From Undivivens sp041654215 (GTDB lineage Bacteria; Omnitrophota; Gorgyraeia; Gygaellales; Profunditerraquicolaceae): DNA of 47,305 nucleotides. Where the stretch lies: positions 1-47,305 of the forward strand of contig JBAZDY010000003.1 in NCBI GenBank assembly GCA_041654215.1, written 5' to 3'. Numbering within the stretch: position 1 is the first letter of the stretch; every line of letters starts with the position of its first letter. This document shows, piece after piece, positions 33,226-41,997 of the stretch. The translations under genes were made by a program, and so were the position numbers. The notes beneath the pieces are model-generated. The model made no database searches, had not been told where the DNA came from, and was given only the letters and a program-made list of their open reading frames with translations.

Positions 33226-34475
33226 GCGAAAACCGGTATTCCGTTCGTTTTGAGGAGTTATTCGGTTTCTACGCGGGCAGGGAAACCGGCGTCCCCCTTG
33301 TGCCGCCGGAACACGTTTATTTTTCCTTGACCAACAGGTGCAATTTGAAATGCAGGATGTGTTCCGTCTCCGGGGGAGGGGACGGCGAGATGGAGACAGG
33401 GGAGGTGTGCGCGATAATCAGGCAGGTTAAAGAACTCGGGGTGCGGCATCTGATATTGTCCGGAGGGGAAGCCTTGCTGCGCCGTGACCTTAAGGAAATA
33501 GTGTCTTTTTCAGTCGCCAGCGGCATAGAGATGGTGGATATTATCACTAACGGCACGCTCCTGAATGAAGAGACGGCCGACTTCTTCGTGAAAGAGGGGT
33601 TGAATCATTTGACGGTATCCCTTGACGGGCTGAGGAAGAATAACGATTATATACGCGGTGAAGGGGTATTCGATAGGGCTGAAGCGGCTATGGATATCCT
33701 CAACCGCGTTAAAAAGACGCGCGGCAGGCGCAATCCTACCCTCGGGATAAACTTCACGGTAATGGACCGCAACGTGGAGGATATGCTTCCCATGCTCGAT
33801 TTTGCCGGCGGCAAGGAGTGTAATATCGTGGTTTTTCAGCCGGTGCTCTTCGACAACGTGAAAATGCACGTGAAACAGAAGAGTCCGCTATGGCCGTGCG
33901 GGGAGAAACTTCGTCTGCTGGAGGAGAACCTGAAGAGGCTGCAGGAACTGAAAAGTGATCCGCGGCATACCCCCATGATTTATACTTCCGACCAGGTGTT
34001 GTCTTTCATGCCGGCATACTTCCGGGGAAGGATGTCGGCTGGCAGGATCGGCTGTTACGAGGGGATAAAGAGGATGGTTATAACTTCCGGCGGCCAGGTC
34101 TGGAGCTGTCTGGGGATATACGGAGACGCGCGCAGGGAAAAGCTGGCAAATATCTGGGTTTCGGCTTCGGCGCGCCGCGTCAGGGAAAAAGCCAGGCGCT
34201 GCCGCAGGCATTGCCTGCAGGATTGTGTTTATTTCCCTTCCTCGGTGGCGGCGGAGGCGCTTAAAGTAGTCGCCGGCGCGCCGGAAGAAGAAAAGGCGCT
34301 TGCCGCGGCCTCGCTGGAATCCGGACTGGAAAAGACCGGCGCGGCGCTTGCCGCGGCCGGCGCTGGCTTCATCGGGACAATACGCGGCAGGAACGCGCTC
34401 GATGCGCTTAAGGCGAAGATCAGGTCTGCGGATGCGACGGAGGGCGGAAGAGGGGGGCATGCGGATAGAAGGTGA
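33222..34475 (+). CDS. Radical SAM/SPASM protein, paralogue 2
   Basis: This 417-residue protein has Cys40, Cys44 and Cys47 (CNLKCRMC), LSGGEALLRRDL, DIITNGTLLNEE and TVSLDGLRKNNDYIRGEGVF. The auxiliary cluster region shows VWSCLGIYGD and CRRHCLQDC. A Lys/Ala/Glu-rich tail of ~70 residues follows (about 345-417), absent from the neighbours. The Met at 33222 (ATGA with the upstream stop) is the start; an upstream in-frame ATG at 33084 lies inside the previous gene. It overlaps the next gene by 17 bases. Confidence 0.92.
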   Translation: MSENRYSVRFEELFGFYAGRETGVPLVPPEHVYFSLTNRCNLKCRMCSVSGGGDGEMETGEVCAIIRQVKELGVRHLILSGGEALLRRDLKEIVSFSVASGIEMVDIITNGTLLNEETADFFVKEGLNHLTVSLDGLRKNNDYIRGEGVFDRAEAAMDILNRVKKTRGRRNPTLGINFTVMDRNVEDMLPMLDFAGGKECNIVVFQPVLFDNVKMHVKQKSPLWPCGEKLRLLEENLKRLQELKSDPRHTPMIYTSDQVLSFMPAYFRGRMSAGRIGCYEGIKRMVITSGGQVWSCLGIYGDARREKLANIWVSASARRVREKARRCRRHCLQDCVYFPSSVAAEALKVVAGAPEEEKALAAASLESGLEKTGAALAAAGAGFIGTIRGRNALDALKAKIRSADATEGGRGGHADRR

Positions 34476-35634
34476 TTGCGTAAAAGAATTCAAGCGGGAC
34501 CTGGCGTATCATTTTTCCGAGGAGATGAATCATCCTTTTGCCAGGCCGAAATGGGTCTATATAAGCCTCAGCCATAAATGCACCTATTCCTGTAAAATGT
34601 GCGGAGTGGTAAATATTCTTAAAGGGCACGAACTCTCGGAGGAGATCGTTGTTCGCGCGCTTGAGGAAATAGCCTCTTGGGACTGGGACAGCACGGTCGT
34701 TCTGACCGGGGGCGAGCCGTTCCTGCGCCGTGACATTTTTGATATCATTGGCTGCGCAGTTTCTGTCGGAGTGCGCGCGGAGGCGGTCTCCAACGGTTCC
34801 CTTATCGACGAAGCAATGGCCGAGCGTATCGTCTCCAGCGGTTTAAAGAACATCGCGGTTTCGCTGGACGGGGCGCTCCCGGGGACACACGATTATTTCC
34901 GCGGTAAAGGCGCTTTCGACGCCGCCTTGCGCGCGGTGAGAAATCTGGCCGCGGTAAAAAAAAGGTTCGGCCGCGGTCCGCAGATATCGGTCTGGAGCAC
35001 GATTATGAAAGAAAATATTCCGGAACTGTCCCGTATGCCGGCCCTGGCTGTTTCCGCGGGAGCGGAATGTTTCGTCATGCATCCGGTGATCGTGGCGCAG
35101 GACGATATGCAGAACACCTCCGGCAGCGCGCCTTTCTGGCCGGGAGAAAAGGAGATAGGTATCCTGCATGAACAGATAAAATTGATTAACGCGCCTGGCG
35201 GCGGCTGCGGGATCACCGCTTTTCTGCATGATCCCTCACTTTGGGAGGACTATTTCTCCGGACGGTTGACCAGGCGGCAGTGGAAGTGCAATCCCTTCGT
35301 TTTCATAAATATCGGTCCGGATGGGGAGATCAGGAGCTGCGGGGAGTCTTTCGGCAATATAAAAGACGCGGGCATAACAGCCGCTCTTTTTACCAGGGAG
35401 GCGTCGGAGGCAAGGGAGAAGATGAAGAGATGCCGCAAGCCCTGTCTGCAGACGTGCTGGGCGCATCCCGATGCCGACACCATTTCAGGGCTTACCGAAA
35501 AGATGATAGCGTCTTCCCGTAACATCCCCGGCCGCGCGGTATTGCTGCGCGAGTGCCTTGCGGAATTGAAAGAATACAAGACTATCCTGAAAGGGAAGCC
35601 GGCATACGCAAGAGGAGATAAATGTTCCGACTGA
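34459..35634 (+). CDS. Radical SAM/SPASM protein, paralogue 3
   Basis: This 391-residue protein has Cys41, Cys45 and Cys48 (CTYSCKMC), LTGGEPFLRRDIF, AVSNGSLIDE and AVSLDGALPGTHDYFRGKGAF. The auxiliary cluster region has EIRSCGESFGN and CRKPCLQTC. The first ~30 residues, DLAYHFSEEMNHPFARPKWVYISLSHKC, parallel the openings of paralogues 1 and 2. I chose ATG 34459, just after AGGGGGG and within the end of paralogue 2, because the family starts there; an earlier in-frame ATG (34300) is inside the upstream gene. Confidence 0.92.
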   Translation: MRIEGDCVKEFKRDLAYHFSEEMNHPFARPKWVYISLSHKCTYSCKMCGVVNILKGHELSEEIVVRALEEIASWDWDSTVVLTGGEPFLRRDIFDIIGCAVSVGVRAEAVSNGSLIDEAMAERIVSSGLKNIAVSLDGALPGTHDYFRGKGAFDAALRAVRNLAAVKKRFGRGPQISVWSTIMKENIPELSRMPALAVSAGAECFVMHPVIVAQDDMQNTSGSAPFWPGEKEIGILHEQIKLINAPGGGCGITAFLHDPSLWEDYFSGRLTRRQWKCNPFVFINIGPDGEIRSCGESFGNIKDAGITAALFTREASEAREKMKRCRKPCLQTCWAHPDADTISGLTEKMIASSRNIPGRAVLLRECLAELKEYKTILKGKPAYARGDKCSD

Positions 35635-36809
35635 AAGAGATCATATTTTCCCTGACCTCCAGGTGCAATTTGAAATGCATCATGTGCGACATCCCGGCTT
35701 CCCGCAGCGGAGAATTACCCACCGGCGTCCTTTTTGCCGCGCTGGAAGACGCCGCGGCTTTAGGCGCTTCCACAGCCGTATTCAGCGGCGGAGAACCTCT
35801 GCTGCGGACGGATATTTTCGATCTGGCGGAGTTTTCCAGGGATCTGGGAATGAGCCCCTGCCTTACTTCAAACGGTTGTCTTATCGACGAGGAGACCGCC
35901 GGAAGGATCGCCGACAGCGGGGTGGGCGTGGTGAATATTTCCCTTGAAGGGGATAGGCAGGTGCATGAAAGACTTCGCGGCCCCGGGACTTACGAGAAGG
36001 CATTGCGGGCGTTGCGCCTGCTGCGGGCCAGGGGTGTGGAGACTACCATCGCATCTACGGTCTCAAGATATAATTATTCTTCTCTGGAACATATAGTGGA
36101 ACTGGCCGGGGAAACAGGAGCGACCACGCTCAAGTTTCAGCCTTTCAGCCGCATATTCGTTTCTCCGGGCAGGAATTGCAGCGAATTCCTCCTTGGGGAA
36201 GTGGAGGCCGGTATCGCTATGGAAACACTGCGCGGCATACATAAGCTTTGCGGAGAGCGCGGTATATCGGTTAATCCTTTGCCGTATCTGGAACGCATCC
36301 CCGCGTATCTTTCCAGAGGGATCGGCGGCAGCGCGGCCAGTTGCCGGGCGCTTTTTTCGTCCTGCCCGGTGGACGCCTCCGGGAAGGTCTTCCCCTGCTG
36401 GGTATTGTCCGGCAAGGATATGTTGATAGGCGATATATCCCTAACACCTTTGAGGGAAATATGGGGTAATTTCAGGCACCGCGATATCATCAGTCGTATC
36501 AACAGCCGCAGCTGCGGAGGGTGCCTGATGAGTTGTTACGACGCGAACTTCAGCCGTTCCGTTACCGCCCCGGCGGCCGGTTTTTCCGGGAAGGCGGTCT
36601 CTTCGGTGCGCGGGGCGGCGCTGCGGAAACTGAAGAAGAAAATAATGTTCTACGCCGCTTATCGGGGGTCTCTCCGGCGTTTACTGCGCCGTCTTTTACC
36701 GTCACCGCCCCGCCGCGCCTCGGCGGAACGGTCAACCCCGGGAATAAAGATCGCCGAGATCGAAAAAGCGGAGGAGATGATCGGGAAGGAACTGAAGCGT
36801 TCGAAATGA
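35622..36809 (+). CDS. Radical SAM/SPASM protein, paralogue 4
   Basis: This 395-residue protein lacks the N-terminal lead of the others: its Cys15, Cys19 and Cys22 (CNLKCIMC) lie near the start. It has FSGGEPLLRTDIF, LTSNGCLIDEE, NISLEGDRQVHERLRGPGTYEKA and, in the auxiliary region, SCPVDASGKVFPCW and CGGCLMSC (C-x2-C-x3-C, one residue tighter than in the others). It ends in a basic, Arg/Pro-rich helix of ~70 residues. It overlaps paralogue 3 by 13 bases and shares ATGA with the next glycosyltransferase, tying it to glycan synthesis. Confidence 0.92.
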   Translation: MFRLKEIIFSLTSRCNLKCIMCDIPASRSGELPTGVLFAALEDAAALGASTAVFSGGEPLLRTDIFDLAEFSRDLGMSPCLTSNGCLIDEETAGRIADSGVGVVNISLEGDRQVHERLRGPGTYEKALRALRLLRARGVETTIASTVSRYNYSSLEHIVELAGETGATTLKFQPFSRIFVSPGRNCSEFLLGEVEAGIAMETLRGIHKLCGERGISVNPLPYLERIPAYLSRGIGGSAASCRALFSSCPVDASGKVFPCWVLSGKDMLIGDISLTPLREIWGNFRHRDIISRINSRSCGGCLMSCYDANFSRSVTAPAAGFSGKAVSSVRGAALRKLKKKIMFYAAYRGSLRRLLRRLLPSPPRRASAERSTPGIKIAEIEKAEEMIGKELKRSK

Positions 36810-38077
36810 AGATATCCTGTTACGTCCCCCTGTGTAATAATGCCGATACAATAGCCTATTGTCTGGATTCGTTGCTGCGGCAGTCTTTGGCTCCGGAGGA
36901 AATACTGGTCGTGGACGACGCCTCTTCAGATCAAAGCCCGCAGATCGCGGCGCGCTACCCGGTGAAATTGATCAGGCATCCCGGGAATCGGGGGCTGGCA
37001 GCGGTTAGGAACACCGCCCTTAAAAACATAAGCGGAGAATTTGTCGCTTCCATAGATGCCGATTGCACGGCAGATTCCGGATGGCTTGAGTCTCTCGCCG
37101 GCGCGTTGTCATCTTCGCCGCGCGCGGCCGGGGCCGGCGGGCGGGTTATGGAAACCCAGGCCTCTTCGGTTTTCGACCTGTGGCGGGCCGCGCATATGCG
37201 CCAGTTCTGGGAGGAAAACGAAACAACCCCGGGGTTTCTTTTCGGGGCCAATACTCTTTTTCGCTCCGACAATCTGCGGATGATAGGCCTGTACGACGAA
37301 TCTCTCGGGAACAACGCCGAGGATGTGGATATCTGCTGCAGGCTGAAAGCCTCGGGAAGCGGTCTTGTCTATTGTCATAACGCCGTAGTGTATCATCAAA
37401 AAAAAGACAGCCTGAGGTCGTTGTTCAACAGCCACTGGAACTGGCACAGGTCATATTACGAGAAAGCCGGGTGGTTCCGGAATGATTTCAGCGTCAAGAT
37501 AAAGGAAAACCTTGGGACGGCCAATCGTTATCTCGAGGAAGACATCGCCGCCGGCCGGCATCAATTGTTGTATCTGGATTTTCTGCTCGGGATGTTTTAT
37601 TCTTTAAAAGACTTTCTTTATATTAAGGATAGTTATATTACTCCTTCTTCCGCGGTATTATGGGCCGCTTTAGCAGACCTAAGATTGAGTGAAGCATTTT
37701 CCCGCGGGAACAACCGGGTGTTCCGTTTCGATTGCGGAGAAGCCGGATACGCCGCCGACTTTCTGGCAGCAACCTTGTCGATTGGAGGAGAGATCAAGCG
37801 TAAATTTCCAAATAAAGATTTCCTGGCGCTCATATACGGCAATCTGCTGGAAGCCGTCTACGGCATAGAAGACAGGCAATTGTCAGGAATGATGGAGGCG
37901 TTCTCGTCTATTAACTGGGACTGGCTGAGAGACGGTAATTATCCCCTCTCGGGAGAGGCACTGCTGTCCGCCTTCAAGGAGGGGTTGTCTTCCTGGCTGG
38001 ATATTGTGGTTACCAGGTCCGGGGATACTCCGACTTGGATACAGTTGGCTTCCAGGGAGCAGGCGTCCCGATATTGA
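36806..38077 (+). CDS. GT2 glycosyltransferase with C-terminal helical extension
   Basis: This 423-residue protein has a GT-A domain in the first ~235 residues: CYVPLCNNADTIAYCLDSLL, VVDDASSDQSP, ASIDADCTADSGWL and the NNAEDVDICCRLKASG motif. Residues ~235-423 are helical with no family I recognise (YLDFLLGMFYSLKDFLYIKDSY). I chose ATG 36806, coupled to the upstream stop; the longer frame from 36521 only reads across the previous gene. The donor and acceptor are unknown. Confidence 0.9.
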   Translation: MKISCYVPLCNNADTIAYCLDSLLRQSLAPEEILVVDDASSDQSPQIAARYPVKLIRHPGNRGLAAVRNTALKNISGEFVASIDADCTADSGWLESLAGALSSSPRAAGAGGRVMETQASSVFDLWRAAHMRQFWEENETTPGFLFGANTLFRSDNLRMIGLYDESLGNNAEDVDICCRLKASGSGLVYCHNAVVYHQKKDSLRSLFNSHWNWHRSYYEKAGWFRNDFSVKIKENLGTANRYLEEDIAAGRHQLLYLDFLLGMFYSLKDFLYIKDSYITPSSAVLWAALADLRLSEAFSRGNNRVFRFDCGEAGYAADFLAATLSIGGEIKRKFPNKDFLALIYGNLLEAVYGIEDRQLSGMMEAFSSINWDWLRDGNYPLSGEALLSAFKEGLSSWLDIVVTRSGDTPTWIQLASREQASRY

Positions 38078-38138
38078 AGGAAGAGATACTGCTTTTTGTA
38101 ACGCAGCTCCAGAGTTTACCGCACGGAAAGGAGATAAT

Positions 38139-38891
38139 ATGTCGAGAAAGAAGATCCCGGTTGCAAGAATCCTGATATTTTTTTCCTGGGCCGTTCCATT
38201 GCTCACGGCCGCCGCCGCGGCAGCGGGGTTGTTCCTCCAGGATAAACCGTTGTTCATCTCGGGGATATTTTTACTGCTGTCGGCAAGTTTGATCCCGGCT
38301 GTTTTACTGCGCATGTGCGCCAATCTCACGCAGATGGTCTTCGAGATGCAGAATACCCTGCAGTATACTTACAAAGAGCACTCGCAGGCGCTTTCTTCGC
38401 TTGCGGCGAACGTGCAGAGTATGCGCAAGGAGGATATCCCTTCTTTGATAAGGGAGACGAATGCGCGGCTGCTTGCCGGAAGTTCCGAGGCGGCCGAGGG
38501 AGTTTCGGAGATGACAAGGCTCCTTTCCAGGATAGCCGAGGGACTCGACGCCCTGCCGGGCAGGGTGGGGCCGCGCCATGAAGAGGATATACTCATGATC
38601 ATGCGGGAGATGAGCACAAGGATACTTTCCGGGAATGTTGAGGCAGGAGAAGGGATGAACGCGCTGTCCGCACAGAGTGAAAAAGGTTTCAAGGAGTTCT
38701 CCGCGCGTCTGGCGGCCATGCACGCGGAGCTGGAGAGGATCGGTAAAGATACGCATAAAGACGAATTGCGTTCCTGTCTGGAAGACCTGCGGGAGCTCAA
38801 AAGTAGTTGCGCGCAGGTCTCCTGCGATACCAGGGATATTTCTGCTTTCTTCAACCTTATGGAAAAACACCTTAATATTAAAAAGACATGA
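38139..38891 (+). CDS. Membrane protein with two transmembrane helices and a long coiled coil (unknown)
   Basis: This 250-residue protein has a basic start, then two hydrophobic helices (about 10-33 and 38-58) joined by a short loop. About 190 residues of heptad-rich helix follow (about 60-245), including two similar blocks: RETNARLLAGSSEAAEGVSEM (about 103) and MREMSTRILSGNVEAGEGMNAL (about 150). The pattern recalls the cytosolic coiled coil of chemotaxis-like or scaffold proteins, but no signalling hairpin is seen. AAAGGAG (38127-38133) is a consensus ribosome site five bases before the chosen ATG. It may anchor enzymes of the cluster; this is a guess from context. Confidence 0.75.
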   Translation: MSRKKIPVARILIFFSWAVPLLTAAAAAAGLFLQDKPLFISGIFLLLSASLIPAVLLRMCANLTQMVFEMQNTLQYTYKEHSQALSSLAANVQSMRKEDIPSLIRETNARLLAGSSEAAEGVSEMTRLLSRIAEGLDALPGRVGPRHEEDILMIMREMSTRILSGNVEAGEGMNALSAQSEKGFKEFSARLAAMHAELERIGKDTHKDELRSCLEDLRELKSSCAQVSCDTRDISAFFNLMEKHLNIKKT

Positions 38892-40246
38892 TGCGTGTGG
38901 CTTTGGTCAATCTACCCTGGCGAAGAGAAGGCCGGTTCGGCGTCAGGGCTGGTTCCCGCTGGCCTTTTACCAGCGAACCCGCTCCCGGCGGCAGGCTGCT
39001 TTATCTGCCTTTCCCTTTTTTTCTGGCTTACGCGGCGGCGTTGTTGAAGAAGAATAATTTCCCGGTAACGCTCGCGGATTGTATCGCTTCCGGGGAAGGA
39101 TATCCTGAGTTGTGCGGCAGGCTGTCCGCCGCTGAGCCGCAGCTGCTGGCCGCGGAGATATCCGCTCCGTCTCTTTCCTGCGATTTGAAGATGCTGAAAG
39201 ACTTGCGGGAAGCCTTTCCCGGAATGAAGGTCGCCGTTTGCGGTGCTCACGCCACGGCGAGATACGCGGAACTGCTCGGGACTAATCCGTTTATCGATTT
39301 CGTCCTGCGCGGAGAATATGAACAGGTTCTGCTCGAACTTTCCGGGGCGCTGGATTCAGGCCGGGATCCGGCCGGTATCCGGGGACTCGTGTCGCGCGGT
39401 CCCGGGGAAAAAATCAGGGAGAACGGAACCGCCCGTATTCGCGATCTTGACGGTCTGCCCTGGCCGGAACGCGGCGACCTGCCGCTTTTGAATTACAACG
39501 ACGGATTTTGCGGCCTGCCGTCTCCCAACGTCCAGATGCTCTCCAGCCGCGGCTGTCCGCTGGGGTGCGCGTTCTGCCTCTGGCCTCAGACCATATATTC
39601 CGGGGGGGGATACCGCTGCAGGTCTGTCGGCGATGTGGCGGATGAGTTTGAATACCTCGCGCGGGAACTCGATTTCAAAGCCGTTTATTTCGACGACGAT
39701 ACCTTTAACCTGCGCAGAGAGCGTGTCTTGGATATCTGCGCCGAAATCAAAAAAAGGAAACTGGGCGTGCCGTGGGCGGCCATGGCGCGGGCGGATCTTA
39801 TGGATGAAGAATTGATCTCCGCTATGGCGGACGCCGGAGCGTATGCCGTGAAATACGGCATAGAATCGGCGGACCCGCGCGTGAACGAACTGTGCGGCAA
39901 GCGCGCAGACCTTTCGCGTTCGCTGGAAATGATACGCGCCACCCGCAGGTGCGGGATAAAGGTCCACCTTACTTTCTGCGCCGGGCTGCCCGGCGAAGAC
40001 AAGGATACACTGGAGAAGAATATGGATTTTGTCGGCAGGGCCGCGCCCGATTCCCTGCAGGTGTCTTTCGCCGTCCCCTTTCCCGGCACGGAATATTACG
40101 ACTTCGTTTTAAAAGAAGGCCTGCTTGCTTCGGATAATATGGATGATTATGACGGTAACCGCATGTGCGTGGTGAAAAACCGGTATCTTTCTCCGCCGGA
40201 GATGGAAAGGGCGAGAGATGTTCTCCGTAGTAGTCGCGGTTTATAA
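38888..40246 (+). CDS. B12-binding-type radical SAM protein, second copy
   Basis: This 452-residue protein has an N-terminal cobalamin-binding-like domain (about 1-185: ALVNLPWRREGRFGVRAGSR, VAVCGAHATARYAELL, FVLRGEYEQVLLEL). The radical SAM barrel has Cys223, Cys227 and Cys230 (CPLGCAFC), YFDDDTFNLRRERV, WAAMARADLMDEE, KYGIESADPRVNEL and VSFAVPFPGTEYYDF. These features are typical of anaerobic Mg-protoporphyrin cyclase-like and hopanoid- or lipid-modifying radical SAM proteins. It differs clearly from the gene at 30791 and is not a recent copy. ATGATG starts overlap the upstream stop. Confidence 0.9.
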   Translation: MMRVALVNLPWRREGRFGVRAGSRWPFTSEPAPGGRLLYLPFPFFLAYAAALLKKNNFPVTLADCIASGEGYPELCGRLSAAEPQLLAAEISAPSLSCDLKMLKDLREAFPGMKVAVCGAHATARYAELLGTNPFIDFVLRGEYEQVLLELSGALDSGRDPAGIRGLVSRGPGEKIRENGTARIRDLDGLPWPERGDLPLLNYNDGFCGLPSPNVQMLSSRGCPLGCAFCLWPQTIYSGGGYRCRSVGDVADEFEYLARELDFKAVYFDDDTFNLRRERVLDICAEIKKRKLGVPWAAMARADLMDEELISAMADAGAYAVKYGIESADPRVNELCGKRADLSRSLEMIRATRRCGIKVHLTFCAGLPGEDKDTLEKNMDFVGRAAPDSLQVSFAVPFPGTEYYDFVLKEGLLASDNMDDYDGNRMCVVKNRYLSPPEMERARDVLRSSRGL

Positions 40247-41090
40247 CGGGTCTTCCGTTATCGAGAGATGTCTGGAGTCTTTACTTGCTCAGGAGTGTCG
40301 GGAAGAGCCGGAAATCATAGTGGTGGATAACGGTTCTTCCGACGGCACCCCCGGTATGGTCCGGGAACGGTTCCCCGGGGTGAGATTGCTGGAAAACGGC
40401 GGAAATCTCGGCGCGGCGGCGGCGAGGAACCTTGGAATATCCGCTTCTCGAGGAGAATGGGTCTTTACTTTCGATTGCGATACTGCGGCAGGTAAAGGTT
40501 TTTTCTCGGCGGTTGAATGCATGACAGACGCGGGAGAGCGGTCGAGAATAGGGGTAATTCAGCCCAGGATACTCGGCGCCGAAGGCAGGGAGGTGTTCTC
40601 CTGCGGGATCGCCCTGGATTTCTTCTGGCGTTTCAACGATATAGACAGGGGGGAGCGCTGCGGTAAAAGAGGAAGTAATCCGGCGCGGATAGACGCCGCC
40701 TGTTCTGCTTGCGCCGGCTACCGCAGGCGTATGCTGGAAGAGATAAAAGACGGCTATGGTTATTTCGACGAAAGGTTCTTTTTCATGGTGGAGGACGTAG
40801 ACCTTGGCGTGAGGGCGGGGCTGGCCGGCTGGAAAACGGCATTTTGTTCTGGAGCAACGGCCTATCACTCCGGTAACTCTGCCGGATTCTCCCGCAGGGA
40901 AAAGCAGTATCTCTGCTGGCGGAACAGGAAGGTTATGCTGGAGAAAATTAAGAAACCCCCGTTGCGCGCCTGCACCGTTGGATTCTGTTACGACCTGCCG
41001 AGAGATACCGTGTTGTTTCTGCGCAATTCTTATGTGCGGCGCGCCGTGCTCAGCGGCAGATATGATAATCCCCGGACGCGCGCCGTTTGA
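40218..41090 (+). CDS. GT2 glycosyltransferase (rhamnosyltransferase-like)
   Basis: This 290-residue GT-A enzyme has the start FSVVVAVYNGSSVIERCLESLL, VVDNGSSDGTPG, the metal-site region FTFDCDTAAGKGFF and the late VEDVDLGVRAGLAGW. This is the architecture of wbbL-type rhamnosyltransferases, but no donor can be assigned by eye. It overlaps the B12 radical SAM gene by 29 bases and the next gene by four, indicating one transcript. Confidence 0.92.
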   Translation: MFSVVVAVYNGSSVIERCLESLLAQECREEPEIIVVDNGSSDGTPGMVRERFPGVRLLENGGNLGAAAARNLGISASRGEWVFTFDCDTAAGKGFFSAVECMTDAGERSRIGVIQPRILGAEGREVFSCGIALDFFWRFNDIDRGERCGKRGSNPARIDAACSACAGYRRRMLEEIKDGYGYFDERFFFMVEDVDLGVRAGLAGWKTAFCSGATAYHSGNSAGFSRREKQYLCWRNRKVMLEKIKKPPLRACTVGFCYDLPRDTVLFLRNSYVRRAVLSGRYDNPRTRAV

Positions 41091-41149
41091 AGGTTTCCTG
41101 TTTTTCTTCCGGGCATTTATTGTCAAAGCAAATTCCCTTGGAGGTAAAG

Positions 41150-41959
41150 TTGTATGATAAAAGAAAACCGTTAAATCGTATAATATGCAAAATGCGGATA
41201 TTTGGGTTGACGGTTTCATTCATCGCTCTCTTTTTCTCCCCGGCCAGGTGCGAAAAGCTGTATCTCAAGGACGGCAGGGCCGTGAAGGGGGTAGTAATAG
41301 AGGAAAACGGCAAATATGTGGAAATAGTGGATGCCGTTTACGGATGCCCCATGTTGTATTTCTCCGGGGAGATCGACAGGATAACCAATGATTCCGGCCG
41401 GCCCAGGAAAGATCGGCTGCCGGAGAAGAATCTTCAGGCGCCTGTTTATCCTCTTTACCGTAACGCCGACTTCAGGTTTGAAATACCGGTGCCGGACGGA
41501 TGGGGAATATCCGCGTTCGAGTTAACGCACTCCCATACGGGCAAGAAGCCGCTGATGGAGGTAACCTTCCTACCGGAGAAGGGCAAAAAGATTCCTTATT
41601 TCCGTATCCAGGTATTCGATACGGAGAGCCCCCGGGACTTGTTGCTGTCGGTAAAGGACAGAATGCGGAAATATCTGTTTGTCTGGAAAAAGAAAGGGGG
41701 TTCCGCTTTTCAGGTCAAAGAATGGCCGTGCATTCGCTCTTCCCGGGGGCAGGAGTATATAAGCAGGGAGATGCTTTTTATCGCTCAGGGAAAAAGCGGC
41801 TGTAAAGAAAAGCCCGGGACCCAGACAGTGTTTGTGGATAGTTTTTTTCCGGGGCAGAAGTATATGGTGAAGGTATCTATGTATTATTATTTAAACGAAA
41901 GCAGCCGGTATAAATCGGTATACGAGGAATTAACAGGAGGATTCCGTTTTACGAAATAG
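41150..41959 (+). CDS. Exported protein with N-terminal beta domain (unknown)
   Basis: From the TTG start this is a 269-residue protein with basic n-region (YDKRKPLNR), hydrophobic core (FGLTVSFIALFFS) and probable cleavage after SPARC. Next comes a small beta domain, KLYLKDGRAVKGVVIEE...YVEIVD...MLYFSGEIDRI, very like the start of the TPR protein at 3004. The remainder (about 110-269) is beta-rich with no family I recognise. I chose TTG 41150 because GGAGG (41140-41144) lies five bases before it. The ATG at 41192 would give a short signal peptide, and the ATG at 41087 overlaps the GT2 stop but adds a non-signal lead. Confidence 0.7.
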   Translation: MYDKRKPLNRIICKMRIFGLTVSFIALFFSPARCEKLYLKDGRAVKGVVIEENGKYVEIVDAVYGCPMLYFSGEIDRITNDSGRPRKDRLPEKNLQAPVYPLYRNADFRFEIPVPDGWGISAFELTHSHTGKKPLMEVTFLPEKGKKIPYFRIQVFDTESPRDLLLSVKDRMRKYLFVWKKKGGSAFQVKEWPCIRSSRGQEYISREMLFIAQGKSGCKEKPGTQTVFVDSFFPGQKYMVKVSMYYYLNESSRYKSVYEELTGGFRFTK

Positions 41960-41997
41960 CGGATAAGCGATCTCCGTTCTTTTCTTCCGCGGACAGG

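Noticed and set aside
32164..36809. RiPP maturation cluster
   Set aside because: SPASM enzymes suggest it, but no precursor-like small ORF, peptide transporter-protease or leader-binding domain was seen; the glycan setting fits better.
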